A stretch of DNA of 64,000 nt from JBAZTO01 sp041661865 (GCA_041661865.1 JBAZTO010000013.1:5914-69913), one strand, 5' to 3'; shown: positions 52,797-63,873, counted from the stretch's first letter. The notes: a model not told the origin generated them from the letters alone. Made by a program: numbers and translations.

Positions 52797-53693
52797 ATGA
52801 AATGGATTGTCGGATCGTTTCTGGCCATAGCCGCGGCAATGCTGTGCTTTTCGTTCTGCGCGGGGCGAAACAATAAAGGCCGGGCCATTAATTGTATCGG
52901 GTCCACTTCCATCCAGCCCTTGGCCGAGATGCTCTCGCAGGAATTCGACCGCCAGCACCCCGAGTCCATCGTGGAAGTCCAGGGCGGCGGCTCGACGGCC
53001 GGGTTGCAGGCGGTGGCCGAGAACATCGCCGAGATCGGCATGTGCTCCCGCTCGCTCAAGGACGACGAGGCCGGTCGCTTCCGCGGCATCCCCATCGCCC
53101 TGGACGGTCTGGCCGTCGTGGTGCATCCGGACAATCCCGTCAGCAATCTGACCAAGGCCCAGATTCGCGATATCTTTGAAGGCCGCATTACCAACTGGAA
53201 GCAGGTCGGCGGGGCCGACGCGACCATTTGGCTCATCACGCGCGAAGAGGGCTCCGGCACGCGCGAAGCCTTTGTCAAGCTGGTGATGGAAGCCAAGGAC
53301 AAGCCCGCGGCCAAGGCCGGTCAGCCCGCTTCAGCCCCGGCGGACAAGGCCGGCGCGGCGCAGGCCCCTACCCAGCATCCGAACCATCGAATCTCGCGTA
53401 AGGCCATGACGCAGGAATCCAACGGCGCCGTCAAGGAACTGGTCAAGCATAACCGCGGCGCCATCGGCTACATGTCGCTGGGGCTGGTAAAAGACGAACT
53501 GAAGATCCTGGCCGTCGATGGTGTGTATCCTTCGCTCGATGCGGTCACGGCCAAGAAGTATCCGCTGGTCCGTCCGTTTCTGTACGTCGTGAAGAGTACG
53601 CCCAGCCAGGGCGCCCAGGCGTTCATCGACTTTACCTTGTCCGCCGAGGGCCAGCACATGCTCGTAAAGGAAGGGTTGATCAGCGTCCGATGA
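52797..53693 (+). CDS. pstS: Phosphate ABC transporter substrate-binding protein PstS
   Basis: The 298-residue product has an N-terminal signal sequence and the PstS phosphate-contact motifs IGSTSIQPLAEML, GGGSTAGLQAV, SRSLKDDE and REEGSGTREAF, then QESNGAVKELV and IGYMSLG. It captures phosphate in the periplasm. An alanine/proline/lysine-rich insert (about residues 166-195) interrupts the second lobe just after SGTREAF. The TGA overlaps the ATG of pstC. Confidence 0.94.
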   Translation: MKWIVGSFLAIAAAMLCFSFCAGRNNKGRAINCIGSTSIQPLAEMLSQEFDRQHPESIVEVQGGGSTAGLQAVAENIAEIGMCSRSLKDDEAGRFRGIPIALDGLAVVVHPDNPVSNLTKAQIRDIFEGRITNWKQVGGADATIWLITREEGSGTREAFVKLVMEAKDKPAAKAGQPASAPADKAGAAQAPTQHPNHRISRKAMTQESNGAVKELVKHNRGAIGYMSLGLVKDELKILAVDGVYPSLDAVTAKKYPLVRPFLYVVKSTPSQGAQAFIDFTLSAEGQHMLVKEGLISVR

Positions 53694-54559
53694 AGGAAGC
53701 CACCAAGGACAAGTGTATCAGCCTGACACTGCTGGCCGTGGCGATGTCGGCCATCGCGGGCTTGGCGCTGATTACCGCGTTCATCTTCAAGGAAGGCCTG
53801 CCCATTATGGGCAAGGTGGGGACCGGCAGCTTTCTCCTGTCTTCCGATTGGTATCCGCAGGAAGGCCGGTTCGGCATCTTCCCAATGATTATCGGCTCGG
53901 TGGCCGTGACGATCGGCGCGATGCTCATCGGTGGGACGCTGGGCCTGGGCTGCGCGATCGTGCTGACCCAGTTCTGCCCGCCGCGGCTGGTGATGTTCCT
54001 CAAGCCCAGCATCGAGTTGCTGGCGGGCATTCCGTCGGTTGTTTACGGGTTCATCGGCGTGGTGATCCTCGTGCCGGCCATCGCGAAGTACCTGGGCGGG
54101 CCGGGCCTGTCGGTGCTGGCGGCCTCGATGGTGTTGGGCGTGATGGTCCTGCCGACCGTCACCAGCATCAGCGTGGACGCGCTGCGGGCGGTCCCCAAGG
54201 CCTACCGTGAGGGCTCGATCGCGCTGGGCGCCACCGACTGGCAGACCACCCACATGGTCCTGCTCAAGGCGGCCCGGTCGGGCATCGTGGCCGCCATCAT
54301 CCTGGGCATGGGCCGCGCAGTTGGTGAGACCATGGCCGTCATCATGGTCGCGGGCAACACCCTGAACCTGCCCCGCAGCGTACTGGACCCGGTACGAACG
54401 CTGACCAGCAACATCGCCCTGGAAATGGGCTACGCCGCCGGCGACCACCGCAAGGCCCTGTTCGCCACGGGCGTGACGCTCTTCGTAATCATCATGATCC
54501 TGAACATCATCGCGCTGACCGTCTCGCGACGCCGCGCCCGAAGGGTGGGTTCAACATGA
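53690..54559 (+). CDS. pstC: Phosphate ABC transporter permease PstC
   Basis: The 289-residue product has six hydrophobic helices and the permease EAA-type loop (AYREGSIALGATDWQTTHMVLL) that contacts the ATPases. With PstA it forms the membrane channel. It is coupled by 4-base overlaps to pstS upstream and pstA downstream. Motifs ELLAGIPSVVYGFIGV and GMGRAVGETMAVIMVAGN are diagnostic of PstC. Confidence 0.95.
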   Translation: MKEATKDKCISLTLLAVAMSAIAGLALITAFIFKEGLPIMGKVGTGSFLLSSDWYPQEGRFGIFPMIIGSVAVTIGAMLIGGTLGLGCAIVLTQFCPPRLVMFLKPSIELLAGIPSVVYGFIGVVILVPAIAKYLGGPGLSVLAASMVLGVMVLPTVTSISVDALRAVPKAYREGSIALGATDWQTTHMVLLKAARSGIVAAIILGMGRAVGETMAVIMVAGNTLNLPRSVLDPVRTLTSNIALEMGYAAGDHRKALFATGVTLFVIIMILNIIALTVSRRRARRVGST

Positions 54560-55392
54560 GACTCTCCCCCGCCACTTCCCAGCGCCTGGCCGTCACGTTC
54601 CTCTGGACGCTGGCGGCGGCCACCATGGGACTGCTGCTGTTCATCGTGGCCTTCATCCTGGTCCAGGGCATGCCCTATGTGACCTGGGAATTCCTCTCGC
54701 AGTCCTCGCGCTCCATGGGTCGCGAGGGCGGGATCTTCCCGATGATCGTCGGCACGCTGTGGGTGGCGGGCCTGGCCGTCATGATCGCCGCCCCCGTGGG
54801 CGTGATCACGGCCATCTATCTCACCGAGTACACGCGCGAGGGAAAACTCACCCACGTCATCCGCTTCGGCGCCGACTGCCTGGCGGGTATTCCCTCCATC
54901 ATTTTCGGCCTGTTCGGATTCGTATTCTTCGTCATCACGCTGGGCATGGGCCTGTCGGTCATCAGCGGCGCGCTGACGCTGGCGATGATGGTCCTGCCCA
55001 CCATCATCCGCACCAGCGAAGAGGCCATCCGGGCCGTCCCGGCCTCCTACCGCGACGTCAGCTACGGCCTGGGCGCGACGCGCTGGGACATGGTCACCAA
55101 GGTCGTCCTTCGCTCGGCCTTGCCGGGCATCGGCACGGGCATCGTGCTGTCGATCGGGCGAAGCATCAGCGAGACGGCGGCCGTGATGCTGACGGCCGGC
55201 TCGGCCCTGCGGCTGCCCTCCTCGGCCTTCGACTCCGCGCGGACGCTGGCGCTGCACTTTTTCATCCTGTCGCGCGAGGGCATCTCCATGCCCAAGGCCT
55301 ACGCGACCGCGTCGGTGCTGATCCTGGCGATCCTGGCGATCAACTTGACGGCCTACTGGGTCATGCAACGCTTTGTAGCCAAGGCGAGATGA
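54556..55392 (+). CDS. pstA: Phosphate ABC transporter permease PstA
   Basis: The 278-residue product has six helices and the EAA loop SYRDVSYGLGATRWDMVTKVVL. DCLAGIPSIIFGLFG and SIGRSISETAAVMLTAGSA are PstA-type motifs. It pairs with PstC. Its TGA overlaps the ATG of the first ATPase gene (ATGA). Confidence 0.95.
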   Translation: MRLSPATSQRLAVTFLWTLAAATMGLLLFIVAFILVQGMPYVTWEFLSQSSRSMGREGGIFPMIVGTLWVAGLAVMIAAPVGVITAIYLTEYTREGKLTHVIRFGADCLAGIPSIIFGLFGFVFFVITLGMGLSVISGALTLAMMVLPTIIRTSEEAIRAVPASYRDVSYGLGATRWDMVTKVVLRSALPGIGTGIVLSIGRSISETAAVMLTAGSALRLPSSAFDSARTLALHFFILSREGISMPKAYATASVLILAILAINLTAYWVMQRFVAKAR

Positions 55393-56237
55393 TGAGCGAC
55401 GAGAACCAAAATCATGATGTCGAAGCCCATGCCAGGCGGCTGCTGGAGGAGATGCGCCAGCTTCATTCGCCGGCGCCTTCGGGGCCGGCCAAGATCGCCG
55501 TGGAGAATTTCACCGCCTCCTTCGGCGCCAACAAGTGCCTGCGGAATATCAACCTGACGATCCACCCGCAAGAGCGGCTGGCGATCATCGGCCCGGCCGG
55601 CAGCGGCAAGACGACCTTCCTCCGCAGCCTCAACCGCCTCAACGATCTGGAGCACGACTTCTCGCACGCCGGCCGGATCCTGCTGGACGGCGAGGATCTT
55701 TACGCCCGCGACATGGATGTGCCGGCCTTGCGGCGGCGGCTGGGGATGGTCTACGCCGTGCCCGCCCCGCTGCCCTGGTCGATCTACGAGAACCTGGTCT
55801 TCGGCCCACGGCTGATGGGCCTGCGCAACCGCGCCGACCTGGACGAGCGCGTCGAGACGGCCTTGCGGAGTTCGTTCCTGTGGGACGAGGTCAAGGACCG
55901 CCTGACGATGACCGCGACGGATCTTTCCGGCGGGCAGCAGCAGCGGCTTTGCCTGGCGCGGGTGCTGGCGCTGGAGCCGGAGGTGTTGCTGCTGGACGAG
56001 CCCTGCTCGGGCCTGGACCCCATCTCGACGGCCAAGATCGAGCAGGCGCTGGCCGAGCTGAAGGCCCGGTACTCCATCGTGCTGGTGACCAACAACACCA
56101 AGCAGGCAGCGCGGGCCAGCGACCGCACGGCCTTTTTCCTGATGGGCGAACTGATCGAGGTCGGGCCCACCCAGCAGATGTTCACCAACCCGGCTCACGG
56201 GCGGACGAGCGACTACATTACCGGCCACTTTGGATAG
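55389..56237 (+). CDS. pstB: Phosphate ABC transporter ATPase PstB1 (lacks Q-loop Gln and H-loop His)
   Basis: The 282-residue ATPase has a 35-residue N-terminal extension, Walker A GPAGSGKT (68-75), an intact signature LSGGQ (179-183) and Walker B with Glu204. Two catalytic-loop residues are changed: the Q-loop reads VYAVP where VFQxP is normal (Ala123), and the H-loop reads VTNNTKQAARASD, with Asn235 in place of histidine. So its own nucleotide site should hydrolyse poorly, while its signature is fit to complete a partner's site. The gene overlaps pstA by 4 bases, and the second ATPase gene follows after 12 bases. Confidence 0.93.
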   Translation: MMSDENQNHDVEAHARRLLEEMRQLHSPAPSGPAKIAVENFTASFGANKCLRNINLTIHPQERLAIIGPAGSGKTTFLRSLNRLNDLEHDFSHAGRILLDGEDLYARDMDVPALRRRLGMVYAVPAPLPWSIYENLVFGPRLMGLRNRADLDERVETALRSSFLWDEVKDRLTMTATDLSGGQQQRLCLARVLALEPEVLLLDEPCSGLDPISTAKIEQALAELKARYSIVLVTNNTKQAARASDRTAFFLMGELIEVGPTQQMFTNPAHGRTSDYITGHFG

Positions 56238-56249
56238 GATTGGCGGCAC

Positions 56250-57005
56250 GTGGATTTCATCATCGAGACAACTTCGCTGAACCTGTGGTACCGCAGCTTT
56301 CACGCCCTCAAGGACGTCAGCATCAAGGTCCGCCCGCGCGCCATCACCGCCATCATCGGCCCCTCCGGCTGCGGCAAGAGCACGCTGCTGCGATGTTTTA
56401 ATCGCATGAACGATCTTGTTCCCGGGGCTCGCGTCACCGGCCGGGTGGTGCTGGACGGCAAGGATATCTACCGCGAGAACATCGCCCTGCCGCAGTTGCG
56501 GCGGCGGGTGGGGATGGTCTTCCAGCGTCCCAACCCGTTCCCGCTCTCGGTGTTCGACAACATCATCTATGGCCTGCGGGTCCACGGCCAGGCCCGCGGC
56601 CGCACGCTCATCGAAGTGGTGGAGTCCACCCTGCGGGCCACGTTGCTGTGGGACGCGCTCAAGGACAAGCTCGATTCGCCGGCCCTGGAGCTTTCGCCCG
56701 AACAGCAACAGCGGCTGTGCATCTCGCGCGTGCTGGCGGTGGAGCCCGAGGTGCTGCTGATGGATGAGCCGTGCTCGGCCCTGGACCCCATCGCCACCGA
56801 GCACATCGAAGAACTGATGCACGAACTGGCCCAGCGTTACACCATCGTCATCGTGACCCACAACATGCAGCAGGCGGCGAGGATTTCGCAGGACACCAGC
56901 TTCATGCTGCTGGGCGAATTGATCGAGTCGGGACCGACGGCGAAAATCTTCGCCAATCCCTCCGACCAGCGGACAGAGGACTACGTCACGGGACGCTACG
57001 GGTAG
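56250..57005 (+). CDS. pstB: Phosphate ABC transporter ATPase PstB2 (degenerate signature motif)
   Basis: The 251-residue ATPase has Walker A GPSGCGKS (37-44), Q-loop Gln92 in VFQRPNPFP, Walker B Glu173 and H-loop His204 in VTHNMQQAARISQD, all canonical for PstB. Its signature, however, reads LSPEQ (148-152) instead of LSGGQ. This is the mirror image of the defects in PstB1. It starts with GTG at 56250. Its stop lies 5 bases from the end of the convergent cdaR gene. No phoU gene follows within the window. Confidence 0.93.
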   Translation: MDFIIETTSLNLWYRSFHALKDVSIKVRPRAITAIIGPSGCGKSTLLRCFNRMNDLVPGARVTGRVVLDGKDIYRENIALPQLRRRVGMVFQRPNPFPLSVFDNIIYGLRVHGQARGRTLIEVVESTLRATLLWDALKDKLDSPALELSPEQQQRLCISRVLAVEPEVLLMDEPCSALDPIATEHIEELMHELAQRYTIVIVTHNMQQAARISQDTSFMLLGELIESGPTAKIFANPSDQRTEDYVTGRYG

Positions 57006-57010
57006 GAGCC

Positions 57011-58060
57011 TTACGGCGCCGGGGGCGGCGTGGGCACGATCTCGTTACGCCGGTCAAGGCGGAAGTTGACCACCGGCGGCGAGCCATCGATCTGAAGTTG
57101 CAGGCCCGGGGGGAAGCGCACCTGCACCGGCCGGGCCGTCCAGGTCTCCATGAACTTCTTGTCGTCCTCGCGCAGGACTATGTAGGCCTCGACGTCCTTG
57201 GGGTCCAGCTTGTCCAGGTCGGCCCGCGGCCCGGTGACCACGATCTCCGGCCGCCATTCCAGCGGGTCTTTCCGCACGAAGTCGTACTTCCGCAGGTCGT
57301 CCCAGTCCGGCAGCACCAGCACCCGCACCGTGACGGTGAGCTTCTTCTTGTCGGTCCGCTGGCTGATCTCCACGGGCATCTCGACACTGTCGGTGTCGGG
57401 CTTGACGGGGAAACCTTCGATCTCGCGGGCCAGTTCAAAGGTGATATTGATGGGCTTGCCCGTCTCGCGGTTCTTGAGATCGACCTCGTTGGTCTTGAGC
57501 ACGGGCTTGGGCTGCCTGCGGAGGATTTCCTCCCACAGACTCTTGGCCACCGTGATGCCGACGGTGCGCTGGGGCTGCTCCACCAGTTCGGCGTTGGCCA
57601 CCACCGGCAGGATCGGAACCGTCTCGTGGATCGGGTTGTCCAGGATCACTTCGATGGTCTCGGGCGAAGTGGAGGTGACGCGGAGGCCGGCCTTGGCGAT
57701 GACCGGATCGTTATTGAGGATGTCCCGCACGCGGACCTGGTGCTGGCCGGCGGAGAACTCCCGCGCCGCATCGTAAACAATGTATTCCTTCATATCCCGC
57801 TCGTAGCGGTCCAGGCCCTCGCGGCTGCCCTCGAGCCGGAAGGCCACGCGAACCTCGCCGGTACTCAGCAGGGCCAGATTGCTGGCCTTGAGCCGCAAGG
57901 TCGTGCGGAGCTGCTTGGAGTCGGTGAACTTCAGGTCCGCGTAGATCCAGATCAGCAAGGTCACCAGGCCCACCCACAGGGAGTTCTTCAGGAACGTCAG
58001 CCACCACTGGCGTGAGAAGCGCTCGTGCTGCACCCGGCGGAAATGAGAACGTCGGCTCAT
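57011..58060 (-). CDS. cdaR: YbbR-domain protein, CdaR-like regulator of diadenylate cyclase
   Basis: The 349-residue product has one N-terminal transmembrane helix (about residues 25-42) and then tandem YbbR-type beta domains outside the membrane. CdaR partners the membrane cyclase CdaA/DacA and modulates its activity. The ATG at 58060 overlaps the dacA stop by 4 bases. Gene order dacA-cdaR is the classic one; the usual third gene glmM is absent. Confidence 0.85.
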   Translation of the reverse strand: MSRRSHFRRVQHERFSRQWWLTFLKNSLWVGLVTLLIWIYADLKFTDSKQLRTTLRLKASNLALLSTGEVRVAFRLEGSREGLDRYERDMKEYIVYDAAREFSAGQHQVRVRDILNNDPVIAKAGLRVTSTSPETIEVILDNPIHETVPILPVVANAELVEQPQRTVGITVAKSLWEEILRRQPKPVLKTNEVDLKNRETGKPINITFELAREIEGFPVKPDTDSVEMPVEISQRTDKKKLTVTVRVLVLPDWDDLRKYDFVRKDPLEWRPEIVVTGPRADLDKLDPKDVEAYIVLREDDKKFMETWTARPVQVRFPPGLQLQIDGSPPVVNFRLDRRNEIVPTPPPAP

Positions 58061-58902
58061 GAGTGGGCCCCCTGCGAGGCCGATTCGCGTCGGCGGAGGA
58101 ACTTGGGCGGCGACAGCAGCGTGGCCAGCATCTCGCGGAGGTTGTCCAGCTCGAGCCCGATGTAGAGCTGGCCTTCGTAGGCCAGCGAGATGCGGCCGGT
58201 CTCCTCGGAGACCACCAGGACGACCGCATCGCCCTCCTTGGCCAGGCCCATGGCGGCGCGGTGCCGGCTGCCCAGCGACGGGTCGGCCTCTTCGCTTTCG
58301 ATCAACGGGAACTGGCAACCGGCGGCGGCGATTCGGCCTTCGCGGATGATCACGCCCATGTCGTGCAGCGTGCTGCCGGGATAGAAGATCGTGTTGAGCA
58401 GGCTGGAAGTCAGGACCGCGTCGATGGGCGTGCCCGCGTCGATGATCGTGCCCAGGCCCACCGTGCGTTCGATGGCCATGACGGCCCCGATCTTGTTGCG
58501 CGACAGGTAGGCGGCGCTGTCGACCAGGGACTCCACCACGTCATCGATCTGGCGACGGTTGGCGCGGAAGAATCGCGTCTGGCCGATCTGGATGAACGCC
58601 CGGCGCAGCTCCGGCTGGAACGCCACCACCACCGCCCCGAAGGCAAAGAGCAGGAAGTTGCCGTAGAGGAACTGTATCCGCTGCCAGCCGAGTTTCTCGG
58701 GCAGCATGGAAATGACCACGTAAACGCTGGCCAGCACCAGGGCGGCCCCCTTGAACAACCGCGCGCCGCGCGTGCCCCGCAGGAACCGCATGACCCAGCC
58801 GACGAACATCCCTATCAGCAGCAGTTCGACGCAAACCACCAGCAGGTCGTAGGTGGCGACCCTCTGGAAGTACTGCACGATTGCCCTGTAAAGTTCGTTC
58901 AT
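58057..58902 (-). CDS. dacA: Diadenylate cyclase, CdaA type, with altered DGA motif
   Basis: The 281-residue product has three N-terminal membrane helices and a DAC domain. It makes c-di-AMP from two ATP. The RHR motif is intact (Arg213-His214-Arg215 in GSRHRAAMGL), as is VVSEETGRIS. The other signature motif, normally DGA in LHDGAVII, reads LHDMGVII (Asp181-Met182-Gly183): the catalytic aspartate is kept and the next two residues differ. It is coupled to cdaR downstream and follows folP. Confidence 0.9.
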   Translation of the reverse strand: MNELYRAIVQYFQRVATYDLLVVCVELLLIGMFVGWVMRFLRGTRGARLFKGAALVLASVYVVISMLPEKLGWQRIQFLYGNFLLFAFGAVVVAFQPELRRAFIQIGQTRFFRANRRQIDDVVESLVDSAAYLSRNKIGAVMAIERTVGLGTIIDAGTPIDAVLTSSLLNTIFYPGSTLHDMGVIIREGRIAAAGCQFPLIESEEADPSLGSRHRAAMGLAKEGDAVVLVVSEETGRISLAYEGQLYIGLELDNLREMLATLLSPPKFLRRRESASQGAHS

Positions 58903-58996
58903 TACGTTCCGCCTGCGCGCAACATGGCTAGCCGATTTACGTACTCATCGACGCGATGAGCGGCTGGACTCCAGCCTAGTTGGGCCCTTTTTCAAG

Positions 58997-59833
58997 TTAT
59001 TCCGCCTTGCGTATAGCCCCAGCAATTGCAAGGGCTTGGACCATCGGAAAAACATCATGCACGCGGAAGATGCTCGCCCCCCGCTGCCAGGCCAGCAGAT
59101 GCGCCGCGATCGTGCCGCCCAGGCGCCGGCTCGGGGCGGCATCGCCTGACAGCAGACCGATGAACCTCTTCCGCGAAGCGCCGATCAGCACCGGCCGGCC
59201 CAGCTCGCAAAGCTTTGCCACCCCCGCCAGCAGCGTCAGGTTGTGCTCGGCGGTCTTGCCAAAGCCGATCCCGGGGTCCAGAATGACCTTCTCCCGCTTC
59301 ACGCCGGCCCGCATGGCGGCGGCCAGTCGCTCCGCCAGATGGTCTTTCACCTCCGCCACCACGTCATCGTAGCGCGCCAGGCTTTGCATGGTCTGGGGCG
59401 CGCCGGGGCGATGCATCAGAACGATGGGCTTGCCGGACCGGGCGGCCAGGGGAAGCATTTCCGCGTCGTCCAGGCCGGCGGAAGTATCGTTGATGATCGC
59501 CGCCCCGGCCTCGATGGCGAAAGCGGCCACCGCGGCGCTGGTGGTGTCGATGCTGACCATCGCCCCGGACGCGATGGCAGGCAGGATGGGCCCAAGCCGC
59601 TCGATTTGCTCGCCGGCGCTGAGCGGCTCGGCGCCAGGCCGGGTGGACTCGGCGCCAATGTCGATGATGTCGGCCCCTGCTTCGACCATCCTGGCGGCAT
59701 GGGCGACAGCGTCCGAAGGCTGGAGAAAATCCCCGCCGTCGCTGAAGCTGTCGGGCGTGACGTTCAGCACGCCCATGACGACGGCGCGTCCGGTGCGGTG
59801 CGAGCCTAGGATTTCCTCGATCGATGCGCCCAT
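58997..59833 (-). CDS. folP: Dihydropteroate synthase
   Basis: The 278-residue TIM-barrel enzyme condenses p-aminobenzoate with the pterin diphosphate. It shows both DHPS signatures: MGVLNVTPDSFSDGG and the pterin/phosphate loops GAESTRPGAEPL, plus DPGIGFGKTAEHNL and IGASRKRFIG. Length is normal. It lies between ftsH and dacA, an order seen in many bacteria. A terminator-like hairpin separates it from ftsH. Confidence 0.95.
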   Translation of the reverse strand: MGASIEEILGSHRTGRAVVMGVLNVTPDSFSDGGDFLQPSDAVAHAARMVEAGADIIDIGAESTRPGAEPLSAGEQIERLGPILPAIASGAMVSIDTTSAAVAAFAIEAGAAIINDTSAGLDDAEMLPLAARSGKPIVLMHRPGAPQTMQSLARYDDVVAEVKDHLAERLAAAMRAGVKREKVILDPGIGFGKTAEHNLTLLAGVAKLCELGRPVLIGASRKRFIGLLSGDAAPSRRLGGTIAAHLLAWQRGASIFRVHDVFPMVQALAIAGAIRKAE

Positions 59834-59856
59834 GACGCAGGTGGCTCCGAAACGAA

Positions 59857-59886
59857 AGCGCCTCCAGGAATGGCCCAGGAGGCGCT
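59857..59886 (-). terminator. Rho-independent terminator after ftsH
   Basis: On the minus strand AGCGCCTCC pairs with GGAGGCGCT (9-base stem, 12-base loop) and is followed by TTTCGTTT. It lies 26 bases past the ftsH stop and just before folP, so it should end or weaken ftsH transcription into folP. Confidence 0.6.
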
Positions 59887-59911
59887 GCAGATCAACTCAA
59901 ACCTTTGTCGC

Positions 59912-61909
<1,998 letters not shown>

Positions 61910-62045
61910 AGGCTATATAGGCTTCCAATCAATAGTACAGGCCCCATCCCGCAAATACCACATTCGTTGCCAATTATAACTCTCGGCCGTCCGGGCAACG
62001 GGGTTCGATAACGCTCAACGGGGTGACCGTCTTTGCGGAGGATCT

Positions 62046-62630
62046 TCACCAGGGCGCTTCCATCGTCTCTACGATCCGCTTGGCGGCGCGGTTTATGACA
62101 TTCTCGCTGCCCTGGAAAAAGTCTTCGGTCATCCGATTCTCGGCGTCGGGGTCAGGCACATACTTGCCATCGGAATCCTCCTCGTAGGGGATCTCCGTGA
62201 CGTAGTCGCCTGAAACCAGGAAGTCCTTCTTCTCCACCAGCGTGTCGCCTGTCCGCAGGTCGGTCCAGGTGAAGTTGATCTTCAGCGTGATCTCCATTTC
62301 GCGCGGATCGCCGGTGTCGGAATTGAAGCTCAGAATCCGCTGATTGACATTGACGATGGTGCCCGTCAGGACCGTGTCGGCCCGTTCCTTGACCGTCACC
62401 TTGTAGGGCGTGTCGGCCTCGATCCGCTTGACCACCGCCTCGGTCAGGCGGTCTTCAAGCTCGCGGCGGTAGACGTTCTTTCCGCGAATGAAGATGGGCA
62501 CCGCCACCGTCTTGATGCCGCCGCGGTACTGGCTCTTGACGGTGTAGCCGTGGTGTTCGTCGCCCGAGCAGCCCGATTGGGTCAGGACGGACAAGAGGGC
62601 CAGCATGGTAATTCCGGTTATTCGCTTCAT
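62046..62630 (-). CDS. lptE: LptE-like LPS-assembly lipoprotein
   Basis: The 194-residue product has a lipoprotein signal (Cys21 after LTQSG) and the LptE-like pattern: GYTVKSQYRGGIKTVAVPIF, then RRELEDRLTEAVVKRIEADTPYKV. LptE plugs the LptD barrel that inserts lipopolysaccharide into the outer membrane. Family similarity is moderate, so the role is probable rather than certain. The ATG overlaps the stop of the upstream TPR gene (ATGA). Confidence 0.75.
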   Translation of the reverse strand: MKRITGITMLALLSVLTQSGCSGDEHHGYTVKSQYRGGIKTVAVPIFIRGKNVYRRELEDRLTEAVVKRIEADTPYKVTVKERADTVLTGTIVNVNQRILSFNSDTGDPREMEITLKINFTWTDLRTGDTLVEKKDFLVSGDYVTEIPYEEDSDGKYVPDPDAENRMTEDFFQGSENVINRAAKRIVETMEAPW

Positions 62631-63733
62631 TTTTCTTCCCTGGTTTCCTGGGTGGTGGGCGCCAGCTTTTCCAGATCAATCACTTCGTCGGAGCCGAGCC
62701 CCTTGGGTTGCGGCCGCCGAATCGGCAGTTCCTCGCTGGGCCGGGGCGCCGGACGACTGGCCGCCTCGATGGCCTTGGGCGGCAGGCGGCTGGCCAACTT
62801 CTCCAAGGCATAATTGGCCTGCTCGGCGTAGTCGCTATGGGGGTAGTCTTCGATCACCAGGCGGTAGTAATACGCCGCCGCACTGGGCCGGCCAACACGC
62901 TCGTAGAAGGCCGCCTCGCTGAAGACCTTGCCCGCGCGCAGATTGCGGATCTGGGCCAGGGTGGCCGGCACATTGGCCGCCTTGGCCGAGATCGGGAATC
63001 GCTCGGAATACTCGCGGAATCGCTGCTCGGCCTCGATCAGCGGCGTCACGTCGTAGGCCAGGCCGCCAAAGGAGCGGAAGGTCGCCTCCGCCGCCTTGAG
63101 CATCGCGTCGGGGGCCTGCTTGCTCTTGGCGAAAAGCTCCAGGTAGCGATCATACGCATCGGCGGCCTTGCCGTACTCCTGCTTGGCGTAGTGATACTCC
63201 GCCACGCGCAGCAGCGCCCTCTCGGCCATGGCCGTGCCCGGCACGTGCTCGGCGATGCGGCCGAGGATGTCGATCCCTTCGTCCTGCGCGGGCAGAAAGA
63301 AAATGCCCGCCGCGATTCGCTTCTTGCCCGCCAGGAACGCCTCGGCGACGGCGAACTCGCGATCCAGGGCCCGGTCGGAGAATCGGCCATCGGGAAATTC
63401 CGACAACTGCTTCTCGAACCATTCGTAACCCTGGAAGAACCGGCCGCGATTGACCTGGGCCTCCCCGGCCAGCAACATGACCTCCTCGCGGAGCGGCGAG
63501 TCGCCGTGCTGCTTGAGGAAGTCCTTGGCTGCCTGCTCGACCTGCCCGTCGTCCCCGTGGTCGATCCACGAACGAATCAGGGAAAGCTCTCCCTCGGCGG
63601 TGCCCTTGGCCGGCGGGGCCGTCGGCGACCACTTGCCGCCTTCGAGCTCAAACTCCTGCTGGGCGAAAACGCCGCCGGAGCACAAGACGATCATCGCGGC
63701 GGCCAGCAGAGCGAAACGATATCCGTTCATCAT
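62627..63733 (-). CDS. BamD/YbgF-like TPR protein, periplasmic
   Basis: The 368-residue product has a signal peptide (RFALLAAAMIVLCSGGVFAQ) and TPR repeats through the rest (for example AEYHYAKQEYGKAADAYDRYLELF and AAYYYRLVIEDYPHSDYAEQANYALEKL). The last repeat pair is much like BamD, the outer-membrane-protein assembly factor. There is no lipobox, so it may be a free periplasmic protein. It is coupled to lptE, which supports an outer-membrane assembly role. The start is ATG at 63733; a neighbouring ATG at 63730 is equally possible. Confidence 0.75.
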   Translation of the reverse strand: MMNGYRFALLAAAMIVLCSGGVFAQQEFELEGGKWSPTAPPAKGTAEGELSLIRSWIDHGDDGQVEQAAKDFLKQHGDSPLREEVMLLAGEAQVNRGRFFQGYEWFEKQLSEFPDGRFSDRALDREFAVAEAFLAGKKRIAAGIFFLPAQDEGIDILGRIAEHVPGTAMAERALLRVAEYHYAKQEYGKAADAYDRYLELFAKSKQAPDAMLKAAEATFRSFGGLAYDVTPLIEAEQRFREYSERFPISAKAANVPATLAQIRNLRAGKVFSEAAFYERVGRPSAAAYYYRLVIEDYPHSDYAEQANYALEKLASRLPPKAIEAASRPAPRPSEELPIRRPQPKGLGSDEVIDLEKLAPTTQETREEK

Positions 63734-63850
63734 AGAATCCAATCCGTAGATGCGCCTCGTCGGCAGCCCTTGGACTCCCCGCTATTATACGGACGCTCGT
63801 TCGGCTGGCAAGCTTTGCTGCCGGCGATACAGGGCCATTCAGTTCTTGGC

Positions 63851-63873
63851 GTAGCACGGACGTCTCGCCCGTG
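63851..63873. repeat. Family A hairpin (single unit, imperfect)
   Basis: GTAG then CACGGACG-TCT-CGCCCGTG with one mismatch in the stem, followed by AGTAGCACG. It lies in the spacer upstream of the TPR gene. Confidence 0.7.
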
